A stretch of 64,000 nucleotides of DNA from Ctenosaura bakeri. Taxonomy: Eukaryota > Chordata > Lepidosauria > Squamata > Iguanidae. The DNA lies in contig CAOLHI010002137.1 of the NCBI GenBank assembly GCA_948474755.1, positions 62,001 to 126,000 of the forward strand, given 5' to 3'. The notes beneath the pieces are model-generated. The model did no database searches. It worked only from the letters and a program-made list of their open reading frames with translations, and was not told the origin of the DNA. The position numbers and the translations under genes were made by a program. Positions 33,797 to 44,241 of the stretch are shown here, one piece after another. Position 1 is the stretch's first letter, and each line of letters begins with the position of its first letter.

Positions 33797-34861
33797 TAGA
33801 ACTGAGCCACCATAGAGTTGATATAAAAATTAAATAGGAGTGGGGCTAGTATACAGCCTTGTTTCACACATTTCTGTATTTCTGTGGTTTTGGTAAGGTG
33901 CCCAAGAGGGTTACCTCTTACTTTCATTGTTGTGCTTGTCAATTGAGGAGGCCTCCAACTTCTCCCACAGTAGAACCTGTGAAACAGAATCAAAAGCTGT
34001 CTTAAAATCAATAAAGGCAGCATACAATTAAGTCAGGCTACCGGAAGAGTAGTTTCTAACCAAACGGTGTAATATCAAACATTGATCAATGGTAGAGCGG
34101 CCTTCTCTGAATCCAGCTTGCTCATCTGTGAGTATTTGTTCCTCTTCCATCCATTAAAGCAGCCTCACCTGCACATGTCTTGCATACATCTTGCTGACTG
34201 TATTTAAAAGGCTGATGGGTCTATAGTTTGCTGGATCCTCTTTTCTCCCTTTGTTAAAGATAGGAACAATAATTGCAAGACCCCATGCCTTGGGCACTAT
34301 TCCATAGGTGTCAATAAAAGTTAAAAGTGTAGCCAGGAGCGGAATCCAGAAGTTCTGGTTATTCTTGAGTACTTCTGATGGTATAAGGTCTTCTCCTGGT
34401 GCTTTCCCTGATATTGACTGAATTATTAAATTTTTAACCTCAGTTTCCGATATTGGAGTCCACAGGGGGAGATTTTCCATTTTATGGGCAATTTGGTTTC
34501 TTATGGCATTCGTATCTGAGTAGAGTTCCTGAAAATAGGCTTCCCATGTAGTTAAAGGGATATGGCAGTTTATCCTATCATGATCGTTGCTTTGTGATCT
34601 TGCAATAACATGCCAGAAGAGAGCAGAGTCCTTGGATCTAGCTGCAACAATAAGTTGCATCCAGTTGTTTTTCATAAATTCTTTTTTCTTATATACTATT
34701 AGTTGCTTGTATTGTCTTTTATGTTTTAAGAGATCAGAAGCATCTATCAATGATGTATTTGTTGTATATGACCTATATTTGCTAGCAAGAGTTTCTTTGG
34801 TTTCTATGCACTCTTTGTCAAACCGTGGCTTGGAATGATACAGCTGTTGATTGGAGTGCAT
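33797..34861 (-). pseudogene. LINE reverse transcriptase, N-terminal half, broken
   Basis: The frame 34,861-34,154 (235 codons) carries ISGKAPGEDLIPSEVLKNN, PKAWGLAIIVPIFNKG and ANYRPISLLNTVSKMYARH, the early RT blocks. After a stop and frameshift come DEQAGFREGRS, then AAFIDFKTAFDSV (about 33,970-34,025) with its catalytic Asp intact, then KQGCILAPLLFNFYINS at about 33,810-33,860 in another frame. The blocks are in canonical order and spacing for a LINE RT. It lies between the APE domain upstream and the catalytic-box region downstream. Confidence 0.9.
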
Positions 34862-35899
34862 TCTACTCTCAGAAATTAAATATTATCGCAGTTCTTGAAT
34901 AAGAGTTTCAAATCTCTCAATAACTAGACCCGATTCTGCTTTTATCAGGGCAGATCTCATACTCTGGAAGCGATCAGAGCTCAGTAAGTCAGTTATCCTC
35001 TGGTTTAAATGTGGGGACCATGTAGGTCTGCAATAATTTTCCCCTAATGGTTTGAAAGACAATTGATGACTATCTTTGGATTGAGTCTTGAAAGTAAAAT
35101 TATTTAACTGAAGCATGATTGGGAAATGGTCACTATCAATCTTAGGCATAACTTTAAGATGTTTGGTATATGGTAATAGGTTTCCAGAGACAATTGTATA
35201 ATCAATTGCACTCATTTGTAGTCAAGAGAAGTATGTAAATTCTTCTGGCTGGTCATTCTCCAATATACCGTTCAATATATATAGATCTATCTGGTAGGTT
35301 GCTTGAGCCAGACAAAGACCTGCATAATATGCTTTGGTGTCCTTTGAGCTACGAGTGGGGAGACTATAATCATTTTCTGGTTTCAGATGGGGACATTTGT
35401 ATTGTGAGTAAAGGATATAATCATCTGGTCCCATTCTAGCATTCATGTCTCCTCCCATAATCAACGGTGTGTCAGGGTATTCCAAAATAAGTTCAGCCAC
35501 ATAATTTTCTAATCCAGTCCATATGGCTCTAGTTTGGGATCTTTGTCTCGTAGGAGGCATATAGATGTTAACTATCACCAAAGACTGAGTTTTAAACTGG
35601 ATGAGCACTGCCATAGTATATGGATTGAGTGTGGGGAGAGTCCTCAACGTAGCGTGTAAGGTAGTAGAAATTAAAATCCCCAGTCATCCTTTTGCTCTTC
35701 CATGCTTTAGTCCAGGTTCTGCTCTTATAGATGATGAGTGAAATCCATTCAAGGTTAATTCTTCAGTGCACCTTGATTCCTGTATTAATATATCATATTG
35801 GGAAAGAAACTCACTGAAGCAGGGGTCCTTGGCTGATGCCCGCCATCCCGCAACATTCCAAGTAATCAAGGTGAGCTTACTCTGGTCTGCCGTATGTCA
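34862..35899 (-). pseudogene. LINE APE-type endonuclease domain, with stops
   Basis: One continuous frame, interrupted by in-frame stops near 35,897, 35,684, 35,222 and 34,883, carries the AP-endonuclease motifs in order: LITWNVAGWR, then DILIQESR with the metal-binding Glu, then VNIYMPP, then IMGGDMNARMG with the Asp/Asn pair, then DYTIVSGN, then the final SDHFPI with its catalytic Asp-His. These are the residues used by APE-class LINEs to nick target DNA for target-primed reverse transcription. The motifs themselves are intact despite the stops. The preceding N-terminal segment runs into this domain in the same frame through a TGA codon, pointing to one large ORF rather than two. Confidence 0.9.
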
Positions 35900-36786
35900 T
35901 GCAATTATGTTTTCAGTTGGACATGTTATGTCAACAGGAATCAAACCATCCTTCCTTATCATTTGATTTGTACATGAATCTGAATTAATCAAGGCTACGT
36001 GGGCATCAAAATGTGGATCTCCAGTGAGCAGGGAGCCTAATTCATTCGCTGGGAAGTCATCCTTTGGGTTATTTATTATCTGTATGTTTGGAGAAGTAAG
36101 TTTCCTTGTTGTCATAAAGGGGCTCAAACAATGCACCTGTCTGATGTTGTCAAAATCGATCAGTGGCATAGACGTATCTGTCATATGCTCTTCAAGGAGG
36201 GCATTGGAGTGAGCAGTTATATTTACCACCTCAGCTGATTCTGGTTCCCTGGAGGTATGAGAGTTCTGAGTACATTCTGTACCCCTCATTGGATGTCCCC
36301 CAGTATTATCTCTGCCTTCAACAACACAAGTCTCCCAATTAAAGACATTCAAAGTTTTTATCCCTGCTTGCACTTTAGCTTATTATTTTTCCCCTGTAAG
36401 CATTTTATAGGTGCCATGATCTCACATAAAGATTTAATAATGTGTTCGGCTGATAACCCCAAATCCTTTGTTATTTGTTGGAGAAGATCTGTTTGGGAGT
36501 CATCAGGTTCACCATACAGACTGTTAAAGTCATCTTTTCTTCTTAAGTGACCAGTTTGATCTTCAAGGGAGTTTCCAACACTTTTATCATCCCTGTGATC
36601 ACATGTGGACCTTTCCAAGGATTGTGGGGGCCCAGCCGAATTCCAGCCAGGATCATAATTAGAATTGATATCCCAATTCCTGTTCTTTTTGCTTCTCTTA
36701 AATAAAGGGTGAATCACTGGGCCACAGAACACTCTAGCTGGAGTGATTTGTAACGAAGACAAAAAGTTCTTCATTTTGAAGAGCAT
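35900..36786 (-). pseudogene. LINE N-terminal coding segment
   Basis: Two overlapping frames, 36,786-36,358 (142 codons) and 36,373-35,897 (158 codons), probably one frame split by a frameshift near 36,360. They are rich in polar and acidic residues and contain no RRM, zinc knuckle or coiled coil that I can recognise. The second part is in frame with the APE domain. I take it as the N-terminal extension of the single LINE protein, or a fused ORF1; function unknown. The start at 36,786 is only the first ATG of the open stretch. Confidence 0.55.
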
Positions 36787-36937
36787 AAATGGAATGGAGG
36801 CTACTTCAAATAACAGTAGAATTCTGTTATTCTGTCCTACTCGGGGGAGCCAATAGACTTCAGTTGAATCAATAGCATATCAATTTGCTCTCAATATTTT
36901 ACTCAGGGATAGTCTAGCTGCCTCCAGAGAGCTCCAA

Positions 36938-37063
36938 CCTCTGAAATATGGCCCACAGCACCTGGTGTTCTTTGGGGGCTCTCTTCTCCAAGTGTTAAAC
37001 AGAGCTGACCCTACTTTGCATCAAAGTTCGGATGAGATCTGATGCCTTTTGGTTCTGCCATTC
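36938..37063 (-). mobile_element. 5S-Sauria SINE, 5S-like head (split by LINE)
   Basis: Plus-strand text resuming at cctctgaaatatggcccaca, then gcacctggtgttctttgggg, then ctctccaagtgttaaacaga-type, then gctgaccctactttgcatca, then gatgagatctgatgcc is the complement of a 5S rRNA-like head. It continues the SINE interrupted at 32,272. Confidence 0.8.
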
Positions 37064-37077
37064 AATAATTGAATCAA

Positions 37078-37122
37078 TCAGTCTATTCTAGATAGGCCTA
37101 ACCAATAGGATTCAGACCAGTA
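37078..37122. repeat. Palindromic-repeat half
   Basis: The text tcagtctattctagatagg then cctaaccaataggattcaga is one arm of the 26,278-type palindromic repeat, next to the 5S-like SINE head. Confidence 0.45.
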
Positions 37123-37290
37123 ATAGTAACCTATCCAAGGCCAGTTGTGTGTGTGGGGTGTATCCACAGGAAATGAGGCATAGCCAGGGAACAATCAAGA
37201 TGTATGGATGGAGAGGCCAAGAAGTCTGCATTTGGCCTATGGACTGGAGCTTCCCCATGCCTCCTTTATTTTATTTTTCCATTATGACTA

Positions 37291-37828
37291 AGCCATATTT
37301 GCTGGCATATTAGATGCACCAGCCTATAAGACACACTCTATTTTCAGACTATATTCTTTAGGAAAAAGATTTTTAGTACTCCATCCCCTATTCCTGTTGT
37401 TTCTGCCCTGCTAGACAGAAAGAGCAGGAAGGGGTGTGTTTGAAAGAAGCTCCCTCCTCTGCCATTTCTGTTGTCTCTGCCTCACAAGGAGACATGCCTG
37501 CCAAGGGAGAAAGAACATGAAACCATGTGTGTGTGAGTGTGTGTGTGTGTGTGTGAAAGAAGCTCCCTTCTCCCCTGTTCCTGTTGTCTCTGGCTCGGTT
37601 GGGAGAACTCCCCCCGCCAGGCAAAAAGGAACAGAAAGGTGCTTTTCCTTTTTGCCTAGGTGGGGACTTCTCCTCACCCAGGCACTTGCTGGAGCACTGC
37701 TTTCATACCCCTCACTTTGCTATGCCCTGGGAGGAGTTACCATATTTGCTAGTGTATAAGACACACCAAATTTTCAGATGGCATTTTTTGGTGAAAAAAG
37801 TGTGTCTTGTAAACCAGCAAATACAATA
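37291..37828. mobile_element. 'tataagacac' DNA element with internal repeats
   Basis: Left end catatttgctggcatattag followed by cctataagacacac; right part tgctagtgtataagacacac and a closing gtgtgtcttgtaaaccagca with aatac, so the outer ends (tatttgctgg / ccagcaaata) are inverted. Between them are about three related units, each with cctgttgtctctg and gaaagaagctccct or ggcaaaaagg (37,390-37,660), and a (TG)n run at 37,528-37,556. No coding capacity. It could be one element or two nested ones. Confidence 0.6.
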
Positions 37829-39655
37829 ATTTGTTTACTCTTAAAAAACAAAAAAACAAAAAAAAACCCACTCTCATCTTCATTCATTCACTAACACTTT
37901 CAACACACCCTTGATAATTTTGTTGCATTCTTTCAGAACCTTTGTCCAGTTGCAATTACCTTCTTAAGATGTGGTGACCAGAACTGTACATAGTTCTGCT
38001 CATAGATAAATATATGGAAACATAATGATACTGGTCATTCCTCAGCATAATGCTAATAATATTGTGCATGTTATTATTATTTTTTTTTTAAAAAAATACT
38101 TTTATAAAAAACTGTACTGGGTTGACGTGTTCCTGATAGTACATTAATGCTGTATGTTTGCATACTTCTCATATCTGGATGAACTGTTTGAATAGTTAGA
38201 ACACATTTATCTATTAATGGATCAGTTTTCTGACAACCAATAATGACCAGCAAGAAAATAGATCTTTAGAATGGTGCAAACCCTTGGGAAAATATGAAGA
38301 AACATCTGTTGGGTGATATTTTTATTCATTATGTATTCGCTGAATGATACCACACTAGAAAATGCTAGTAAAAGATGGAAGCTACTGTCCCAACTTCCAA
38401 TAGAGCAGTTTAGCAGTACGGAAATTATTCATTTGTTCTCATGTACAAAAACAATTAAAAATCAATCAGGCAGTACTTGGTGGAGCTAGAAATAAATCCT
38501 ATGAAGTGGTTTTACAAATCTTCATCTTCATTAAAAATTAAAAGGAACAAATCTCATCCCACAAAAGAATCCTTTGAAAATAAAAGATATATACTACAAT
38601 ATACATTTAATCAGGGTGAGCAACAACCAATCCTCCCAAGACATTGAATATGTGCTGTTCTTTCTTTGCAGATTGCTTTTCTTCAGTTAATTAAAACACT
38701 TAAGTGTATGATAAAATATATATTTTATGGGTATATACATTACTTTTGTCTGTAACAGGAGAAGAAATCTTTCCTTTTTCTCCAAGTTTTTATGACAGAG
38801 AATACCCAGATGTTGCTGTTACAGAAGGAAATAATTTAGTGAAAGGTAGGAGGAAAATATTTTGAATACAAATTTTTCCAAGGGAATAGGTAAATTTCTT
38901 CTTGTGATCACTTCTATAGATTATTTTGATAATGACAGACATGGCATTCAAGTCTTCAAAAGATAACACATAGGCAACTGTCATTCTCTTCCCTTTCCTA
39001 TTAATGCTCATGTGTCCTCTTTTCCTTTTTCTACTGTTATGAGTCATGCTTGGTAAATATTAATTTCAAGACACTTAGATGCATCAGGAAGGGGTTTCCT
39101 CTTGCCATAGTCTGCATACTTGCAAGGTAGAGCAATATAAAATTGCCTGAACCCTGTGTCCATTCTGGAGAAGTTAAATCGCATTTTAATATACAAGGTG
39201 GAATTTTCCCACCAACACTCCCCTCCTGCTGAGAAGGAGATAGCCCCTTCTTTTTTGGAAAACAATCATTACTTAACTGACTCCCTCACTCCACTGAACA
39301 GAAGCCCTGAAAAACTGATTCAGGCTGGTATAACACTCATCATAAGGCAATGCACATTATCCAGAGATGTTGGGAAATCCCTTCCCAATTCGAAAGAGTA
39401 AATGGCTCTATTGGACTGGCTTTGCATCTCCTGCTATTGTTTGCATCTCCTCAGACTATTTAAGAGTCATTACCAATATTCAGAAGATAATGAGCAAAGG
39501 TCAAATTCAGATCTAAACTTTTGAAACTCCAGAGTATAACAATAAGTTCATGTTAGCTCCTCCCAGAAGGCATCTCCCTGAATCCAGGTGACAGTCCCCA
39601 AGTTAAGAAAGGGTTAAACACACACATACATACACCTGGAGAGGCAGCTGCTTAG
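37829..39655. other. Non-coding AT-rich DNA, no recognised element
   Basis: A-rich stretch at 37,841-37,868 and T/A run at 38,080-38,097. Nothing else is supported. Confidence 0.5.
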
Positions 39656-39856
39656 GGTCTTTCTGCACTACACTGCTATAGTGCTAGTATTCCACTTTCA
39701 ACATCTTGTGGAATTCTGGGGTTTGTCGTTTACTGAGGCCCAAGAGCTCTCTGGCTGAGAATTCTAAATGCCCCTCCCTAAATTGCAAACCCCAGGATTC
39801 CAAAAGATGTTGAAAGTGGAATAATAGCACTATAACAGTGTAGTGCAGAAATGGTC
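39656..39856. mobile_element. Foldback MITE
   Basis: About 201 bp, nearly a full hairpin: ggtctttctgcactacactg against cagtgtagtgcagaaatggt at the tips, tattccactttcaacatctt against agatgttgaaagtggaata inside. Flanks TAG and TAA form an imperfect 3-bp duplication. Same family as 30,933 and 31,827. Confidence 0.85.
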
Positions 39857-40501
39857 TAAGAGAAGAAAAGAGCCTGCTTGCAGACACAGACTTGCAAACC
39901 TGCAACCCAGATAGAAAAAGAATGAAAAGAAGGAGTCTGGAAGAATGCCACAGGAAGAGACTTTGTGGTGTTGTGCTGTTGTGTTTTTCTGTCTTTTAAT
40001 TAAGAAATAATTGTTCGTGCTTCAAAATTAGCTTGTTCTCAATCTGATTTCTTTTTTTTTTCTTTGTTTCTGGAGCTACTCTGGCTAATTGTCAATTTTT
40101 AAAACTCATAGCCTGTACGGTTCTGCTGAGAGAGAAAGAGCGTTAGTGCCTCTGAGAGCTTTTCTCTAAACCAGTATACTCAGTGCACAGCTCTCATTAC
40201 ACTACCATTCACGCCTACTCACATGTGTTTTAACTGAAGGAGAAGAGCAAATTTCATTGCTGCTATTTTATGATAGCACAGGTGATTGTCTTAGAAGCAT
40301 ATGCAAAATCCTTCCTAAGGGCAGAATTAGACATTAAAAGCAACATGTGGTTCTTGCCCAAAACATTAGACCTTGGATTCACTGCTCCCCTTGAAATGTC
40401 TGGCTTAATTGAACACATGTTTTAGAAACATATTTGGGAGTGGATAGTCTGTAGCTGGGGTAGAAATATTAATCAGTGTTGGTACTCTGCATTAAGAAAC
40501 T
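39857..40501. other. Non-coding DNA, no recognised element
   Basis: Contains only a T run near 40,053. No element or gene is supported. Confidence 0.5.
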
Positions 40502-40731
40502 TTGTTGTTGTTCTGAGCCTTCGAGTTGTTTCCAGCTTGTGATGACATTAAGGCAATCATAAGATTTATCTGGAAAGATTTGTTCAGAGATAATTTGCCT
40601 TCCTCCGAGGCTAAGAGAATATGACTTGCTCAAGTTCATTCAATGGTTTCCAGTGACCAAGCAGGGACTCAAACTCTGGTCTCCAGTCCTAGTCCAGTAC
40701 TTGAATCACTGTACTGCACTGGCTGTCATAT
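40502..40731 (-). mobile_element. Sauria SINE, minus strand
   Basis: Plus-strand blocks in order: ttgttgttctgagccttcga, gttgtttccagcttgtgatg, ggaaagatttgttcagagat, cttcctccgaggctaagaga, gcagggactcaaactctggt, ctgtactgcactggctgtca. This is essentially full length, moderately diverged, with a short (GTT) tail. Confidence 0.92.
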
Positions 40732-41035
40732 TAAAGAAATAAGTAACAAGTAGAAATGTGAAAACAAAACAGAACAAAAAACAGCTATGGGCTGATCAGT
40801 TTCATTCCAGTTTCTATCACTTTTGTGCAAAGTGCATGTGCTTATAAATAGGGTCATGATCCTATTGAATGCCACTGGAATAGAAAGCACTTCTGAGATA
40901 GTTCCATGGGGTTGTCACATTCATGTGACACAAGCAGGGACAACCCCTGCAAAAATGTTAATATCCAGCCATACACTGGAGCAGTGGATGCCTATGTGAA
41001 CAATTGTTATGCTGCACTGGATGAAGGATATTCTT

Positions 41036-41285
41036 TTATAGAATCATAGGGTTGGAAGGGAGTGCAAGGATCACCTAGTCCAACCCCCTGCCAAGGAGGA
41101 ATACACAATTAAAGCATTTCCAGAAGATAGCTGTCCAGTCTCTGTTTAAAGTTCTCTAGAGGAAGGGACTCCACCATTCTCTGAGGCAGTCTATTCCACT
41201 GTTGAAAATGTCTTCCTGCCAGGAAGTTCTTCCTAATGTTTAAGTGGAAACTTTTTCTTGTAATTTGATCCCATTGGTTTGTATC
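41036..41285 (-). mobile_element. CR1-like LINE 3' end, minus strand
   Basis: Plus-strand text tagaatcatagggttggaag, then cacctagtccaaccccctgc, then tccagtctctgtttaaagtt, then actccaccattctctgaggc, then aggaagttcttcctaatgtt is the complement of an amniote CR1-type 3' region, whose tail is attctatga-like. Coding content is not visible. Confidence 0.75.
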
Positions 41286-41574
41286 CTTGGAGAAGCAGAA
41301 GACAAACTTATTCCATCTTCTATATCACATCCCTTCAAATACACTCCTCCCTCTACATTCTTGGGTTTGACCTTTACAAATGTGATTATTCACGAGGCGC
41401 GTACTTGCATCCTCCCCATTTTCCTCCTCCCATCCCTTTCATTCCTCACCCCGGACTTGTGAGACTTATGTTTAAAATGGGTGTTTGTTTGTTTGTTTTC
41501 CTTTTGGGTGAGCAACCCCCCCCCTTCCCACTGCTGGAAGTGTGGCCTCTCTACCATGTTGTTGCACATTCTAC

Positions 41575-41841
41575 TGTGTAATGGCTGCTATTGGTCAGGT
41601 GCTCTCTTTGCCTCTAAAAAAGCAGTCAAGACTGTTCTCTTCCAACAGGCCTTCCCAGACTAGTACTCCACCACCTCCCACCAACTGTCCTCTTATTCTT
41701 AATAGTTAATGTGTTTTAGGGGTTTTTAGATGGGTTGGTGGGTGGGGAGGATGAGTCATGTTTTAATTGCTTTTAATGTATTTGATGTGCTGTTGTAGTA
41801 CCACTTCGATCTGTCGGGAGAGGCGGGATATAAATAATAAT

Positions 41842-41872
<31 letters not shown>
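41575..41872 (+). mobile_element. L2/CR1-type LINE 3' end with microsatellite tail
   Basis: About 41,600-41,660 resembles the C-terminal coding and 3' end of L2-type LINEs (aaagcagtcaagactgttct, then caacaggccttcccagact). It ends in gtcgggagaggcgggatata with an (AAT)n then (ATC)n tail at 41,837-41,872. Confidence 0.65.
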
Positions 41873-41873
<1 letters not shown>

Positions 41874-43321
41874 CTCCCTTTTCAGAATGGCTGCCAAAAA
41901 TAATTAGAAAGGAAGAAATATGCTATTCTCCCTTTGAGGGGAAAGTATCAGTAAGCCCTTTACTGTATCTCCCCCCCCGCCAATGCTGGGGCCAGAGGCA
42001 AAGGACTGGGAAGGGGGAGCTCTAGAGGGGAATTGTGGGGTGGAAATTATTCATAATTTTTCCACTTTCATGAGGATGCTGTGCCCCTAACCCTTGTGAA
42101 TGTGGAGGTACCACTGTATTTAAAGATGACTGACATGTAATGTTAAAATAGTGAGTCACTATCTTGCACAATAGTCTGTGGACTGTTGCAAAGCCAGCTT
42201 TGACCATGAAGTATGTCTTAACTCTGCTTTAGCCTTAGGGGAAGTGGACTGTAGCACAGGTACTTACTGCTTATCTGTCCATGTCAAGGTCACAACAGAC
42301 AAGGCAGGGACTGTCAGAGTCTCAGCACACTGAAAGATGTGCTTACTTGAGTATTCTCCTACAAAGAGAACTGTTGTCCCATAAAAGGCTGCAGCTAACA
42401 GAATCTGGTCATCTAATGTTTCTTTTCCTGCCACATTCTGCTGCCATTAATACGGACCTGATGGCTGTCTTTGAATCCTTGTGCTCCTGTGTGAATAAAA
42501 CCTAGAAGAAGTTGTGTGGAAGCTCTACTGAAAAGAGTCAGAAGGTGACAGAAATGTAAGGCCCACAGGGCAAGAAAGCATAGAAGTAGATGCTAACAGC
42601 TTTCCCTGAAATGAGGGGATCTGAGCTCCATCCGACTTAGGTCCTCTTGGTTCAAGGTGATACAGATACAATTAAATAGCATTCTAGAATCATGTGTTTG
42701 GATAGGAAGCAGAGAGATAGACCTCAAGTTTCCTAGACTGTCCTTGTCTGCTAAATGTATGATGGCTTTCCTTCTGACATTGACTGATATTCTTTTTTTA
42801 ATTATTTTTTATTAAATGTTGGTTCTTAAAATATTTACATAAGCACCTTTGCAAGTATACATATAATACATGACATAGACAAATTTGACAATAAACAGTA
42901 TTGACTGATATTATTAAGGTTGTTGATATCACTTTGATTGCTTCTTCTCAAGATCTTTTAATGAAGAGAAGACATTCTGGCTTTCTACCAAGAGCAGGAA
43001 ACAGGCAATTCAGAGTTAGAACTAGGGTTTTTTTTTTTTTTTAAGAAAACGTTCTGTCTCACTGCAATTGCCTTAATAAAGATTAGCTTTTTTACTTAAA
43101 GAAATAGGCTTAATGTAATTATATTCCAGGGAAAAAACAAGCTCATTAACTCAATTTAAGTATTTCTCATGGCTGAATCCAAAACACAATGTGCTGTTGT
43201 TTGTGCTATTTTTGCTAACAAGGTGGTGCTTTGGAACAAATCCGTATGAAAAATGATGGCCACAAATTCTCCATGGAGTGATGTTATGTGCTAGAGTACC
43301 ATTTTATTTATTTTTTATTTA
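41873..43321. other. Non-coding DNA, no recognised element
   Basis: A poly-T of about 15 nt lies near 43,028-43,042. A T-rich, AT-rich block at 42,788-42,900 may be an old LINE tail, but I cannot assign it. Confidence 0.45.
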
Positions 43322-43325
43322 GGGT

Positions 43326-44237
43326 TGTTACTGCAGTTTAGGTCTACCTGGAGATACCCCTAGATATCATTTTGATATCAATAATTTGGCTCTCTTCTAC
43401 CACCCCACTCCATGTGTTTGTGAGGCCCCCGGACAAGCACAGACTAGGCTAGGCCACTAATTGCTGAACATTCCATTCTCCACCCAGGCAGGCCAGAAAT
43501 AGCCAGATCTCTGCTTTAGGAGGCCTCTCTGCAAACACCCTTATTATGTGTGCACGCTGTTTACAAAGGACTCCCTGCCCCGAGCAGGCACCCTGGCAAG
43601 CTGAATACTCAACTGCCAAGCACTCTGTATTTGCATACTGGCTAACTCTCTGTCAATTTGGACTTAACTTAATCATGTTAAATTCTGACCTTTCCAAAGC
43701 TTTGTCCCACTCCTAAAATGCATTGTTTTCTCCAAGTATGGCATAGCCTGCAGTTACATTTCCCTCTATAAAAACCCCTGATTCCGAGACCATCCTCGGA
43801 TTGCTCTTGAATTCCAGACCGCCTTGCTGCTGCTTTGCTTGGCCGCTTTGCTTGGCAGACTTCCCCTCAGCTCCACGTGCTGAGATACATCGCACTCCAG
43901 CTTTGCTCTCTATCTTCTTTCCGGGCTCCAGGAACAGGTTCTGTATCACCCGAATCAACTATCCCTCTGAAAATCCCTCTATCATACTCAAACCTTTATT
44001 TTCCTTAGTTATCTGTGTGTGTGTGTTGCTTACTTTGTGTGCCTGTATTTAATAAAGATCAATTCATTATTTCCAATACGGTTTGCTTCTTGACTTGGCC
44101 TGATCCCATAAACATTGGGTTTCAAGATCCTGCTGCGTTACCCTGCCTCTCGTAGTGCCAACCAGTGCTCTTGACTAATTTGTAATTGTAAAGTTATTTA
44201 GGTGTCCCTCCCAGGACCCCCAGTAAACAGGGTAACA
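43326..44237 (+). mobile_element. Solo LTR, retroviral type, TSD GGGT
   Basis: A 912-bp LTR from TGTTACTGCAG to GGGTAACA with terminal inverted TGTTAC/GTAACA and a perfect 4-bp duplication GGGT (43,322-43,325; 44,238-44,241). Landmarks in order: conserved palindrome GATATCATTTTGATATCA (43,363-43,380); TATA-type CTCTATAAAAACC at about 43,765; polyadenylation signal AATAAA near 44,050; and a U5 rich in GT then CCCTGCCTCTCGTAGTGCC. A 4-bp duplication fits gammaretrovirus-like (ERV1) elements. No internal sequence adjoins, so it is a solo LTR left by recombination. Frames inside it are not genes. Confidence 0.92.
43765..43777 (+). promoter_or_regulatory. LTR TATA-type promoter element
   Basis: CTCTATAAAAACC lies about 440 bp into the LTR and about 285 bp before AATAAA, the usual U3/R promoter position. 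The same box is seen at matching positions in the LTRs at 22,446 and 47,858. Confidence 0.7.
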
Positions 44238-44241
44238 GGGT

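Larger units (their letters stand above)
32273..36937 (-). mobile_element. APE-type non-LTR retrotransposon (LINE), possibly Vingi-like
   Basis: A 4,665-bp element on the minus strand, flanked by a 12-bp duplication with one mismatch: CCTCTGAAGTAT (32,261-32,272) and CCTCTGAAATAT (36,938-36,949). Its 3' end is a (ATTG)n tail after an AATAAAG block, not poly-A. Order from the 5' end: short leader; N-terminal region; APE endonuclease; reverse transcriptase; C-terminal region with a CxC...H...C-type pattern; 3' UTR with about 90-bp tandem repeats. The reading frame is largely continuous through the APE and RT parts, broken mainly by in-frame stops and a few frameshifts, so the copy is not very old. 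L1 is excluded by the tail and motifs, R4/Dong by the APE domain. Ingi/Vingi is my best guess for the clade; R1/LOA-type remains possible. Confidence 0.9.

Noticed and set aside
32752..36786. A host gene or an active retrotransposon
   Set aside because: Motifs are those of a LINE; there are several in-frame stops, frameshifts and a YADD to YAND change.
41837..41872. CRISPR-like short regular repeats
   Set aside because: Simple (AAT)n/(ATC)n microsatellite at a LINE tail; no spacers.
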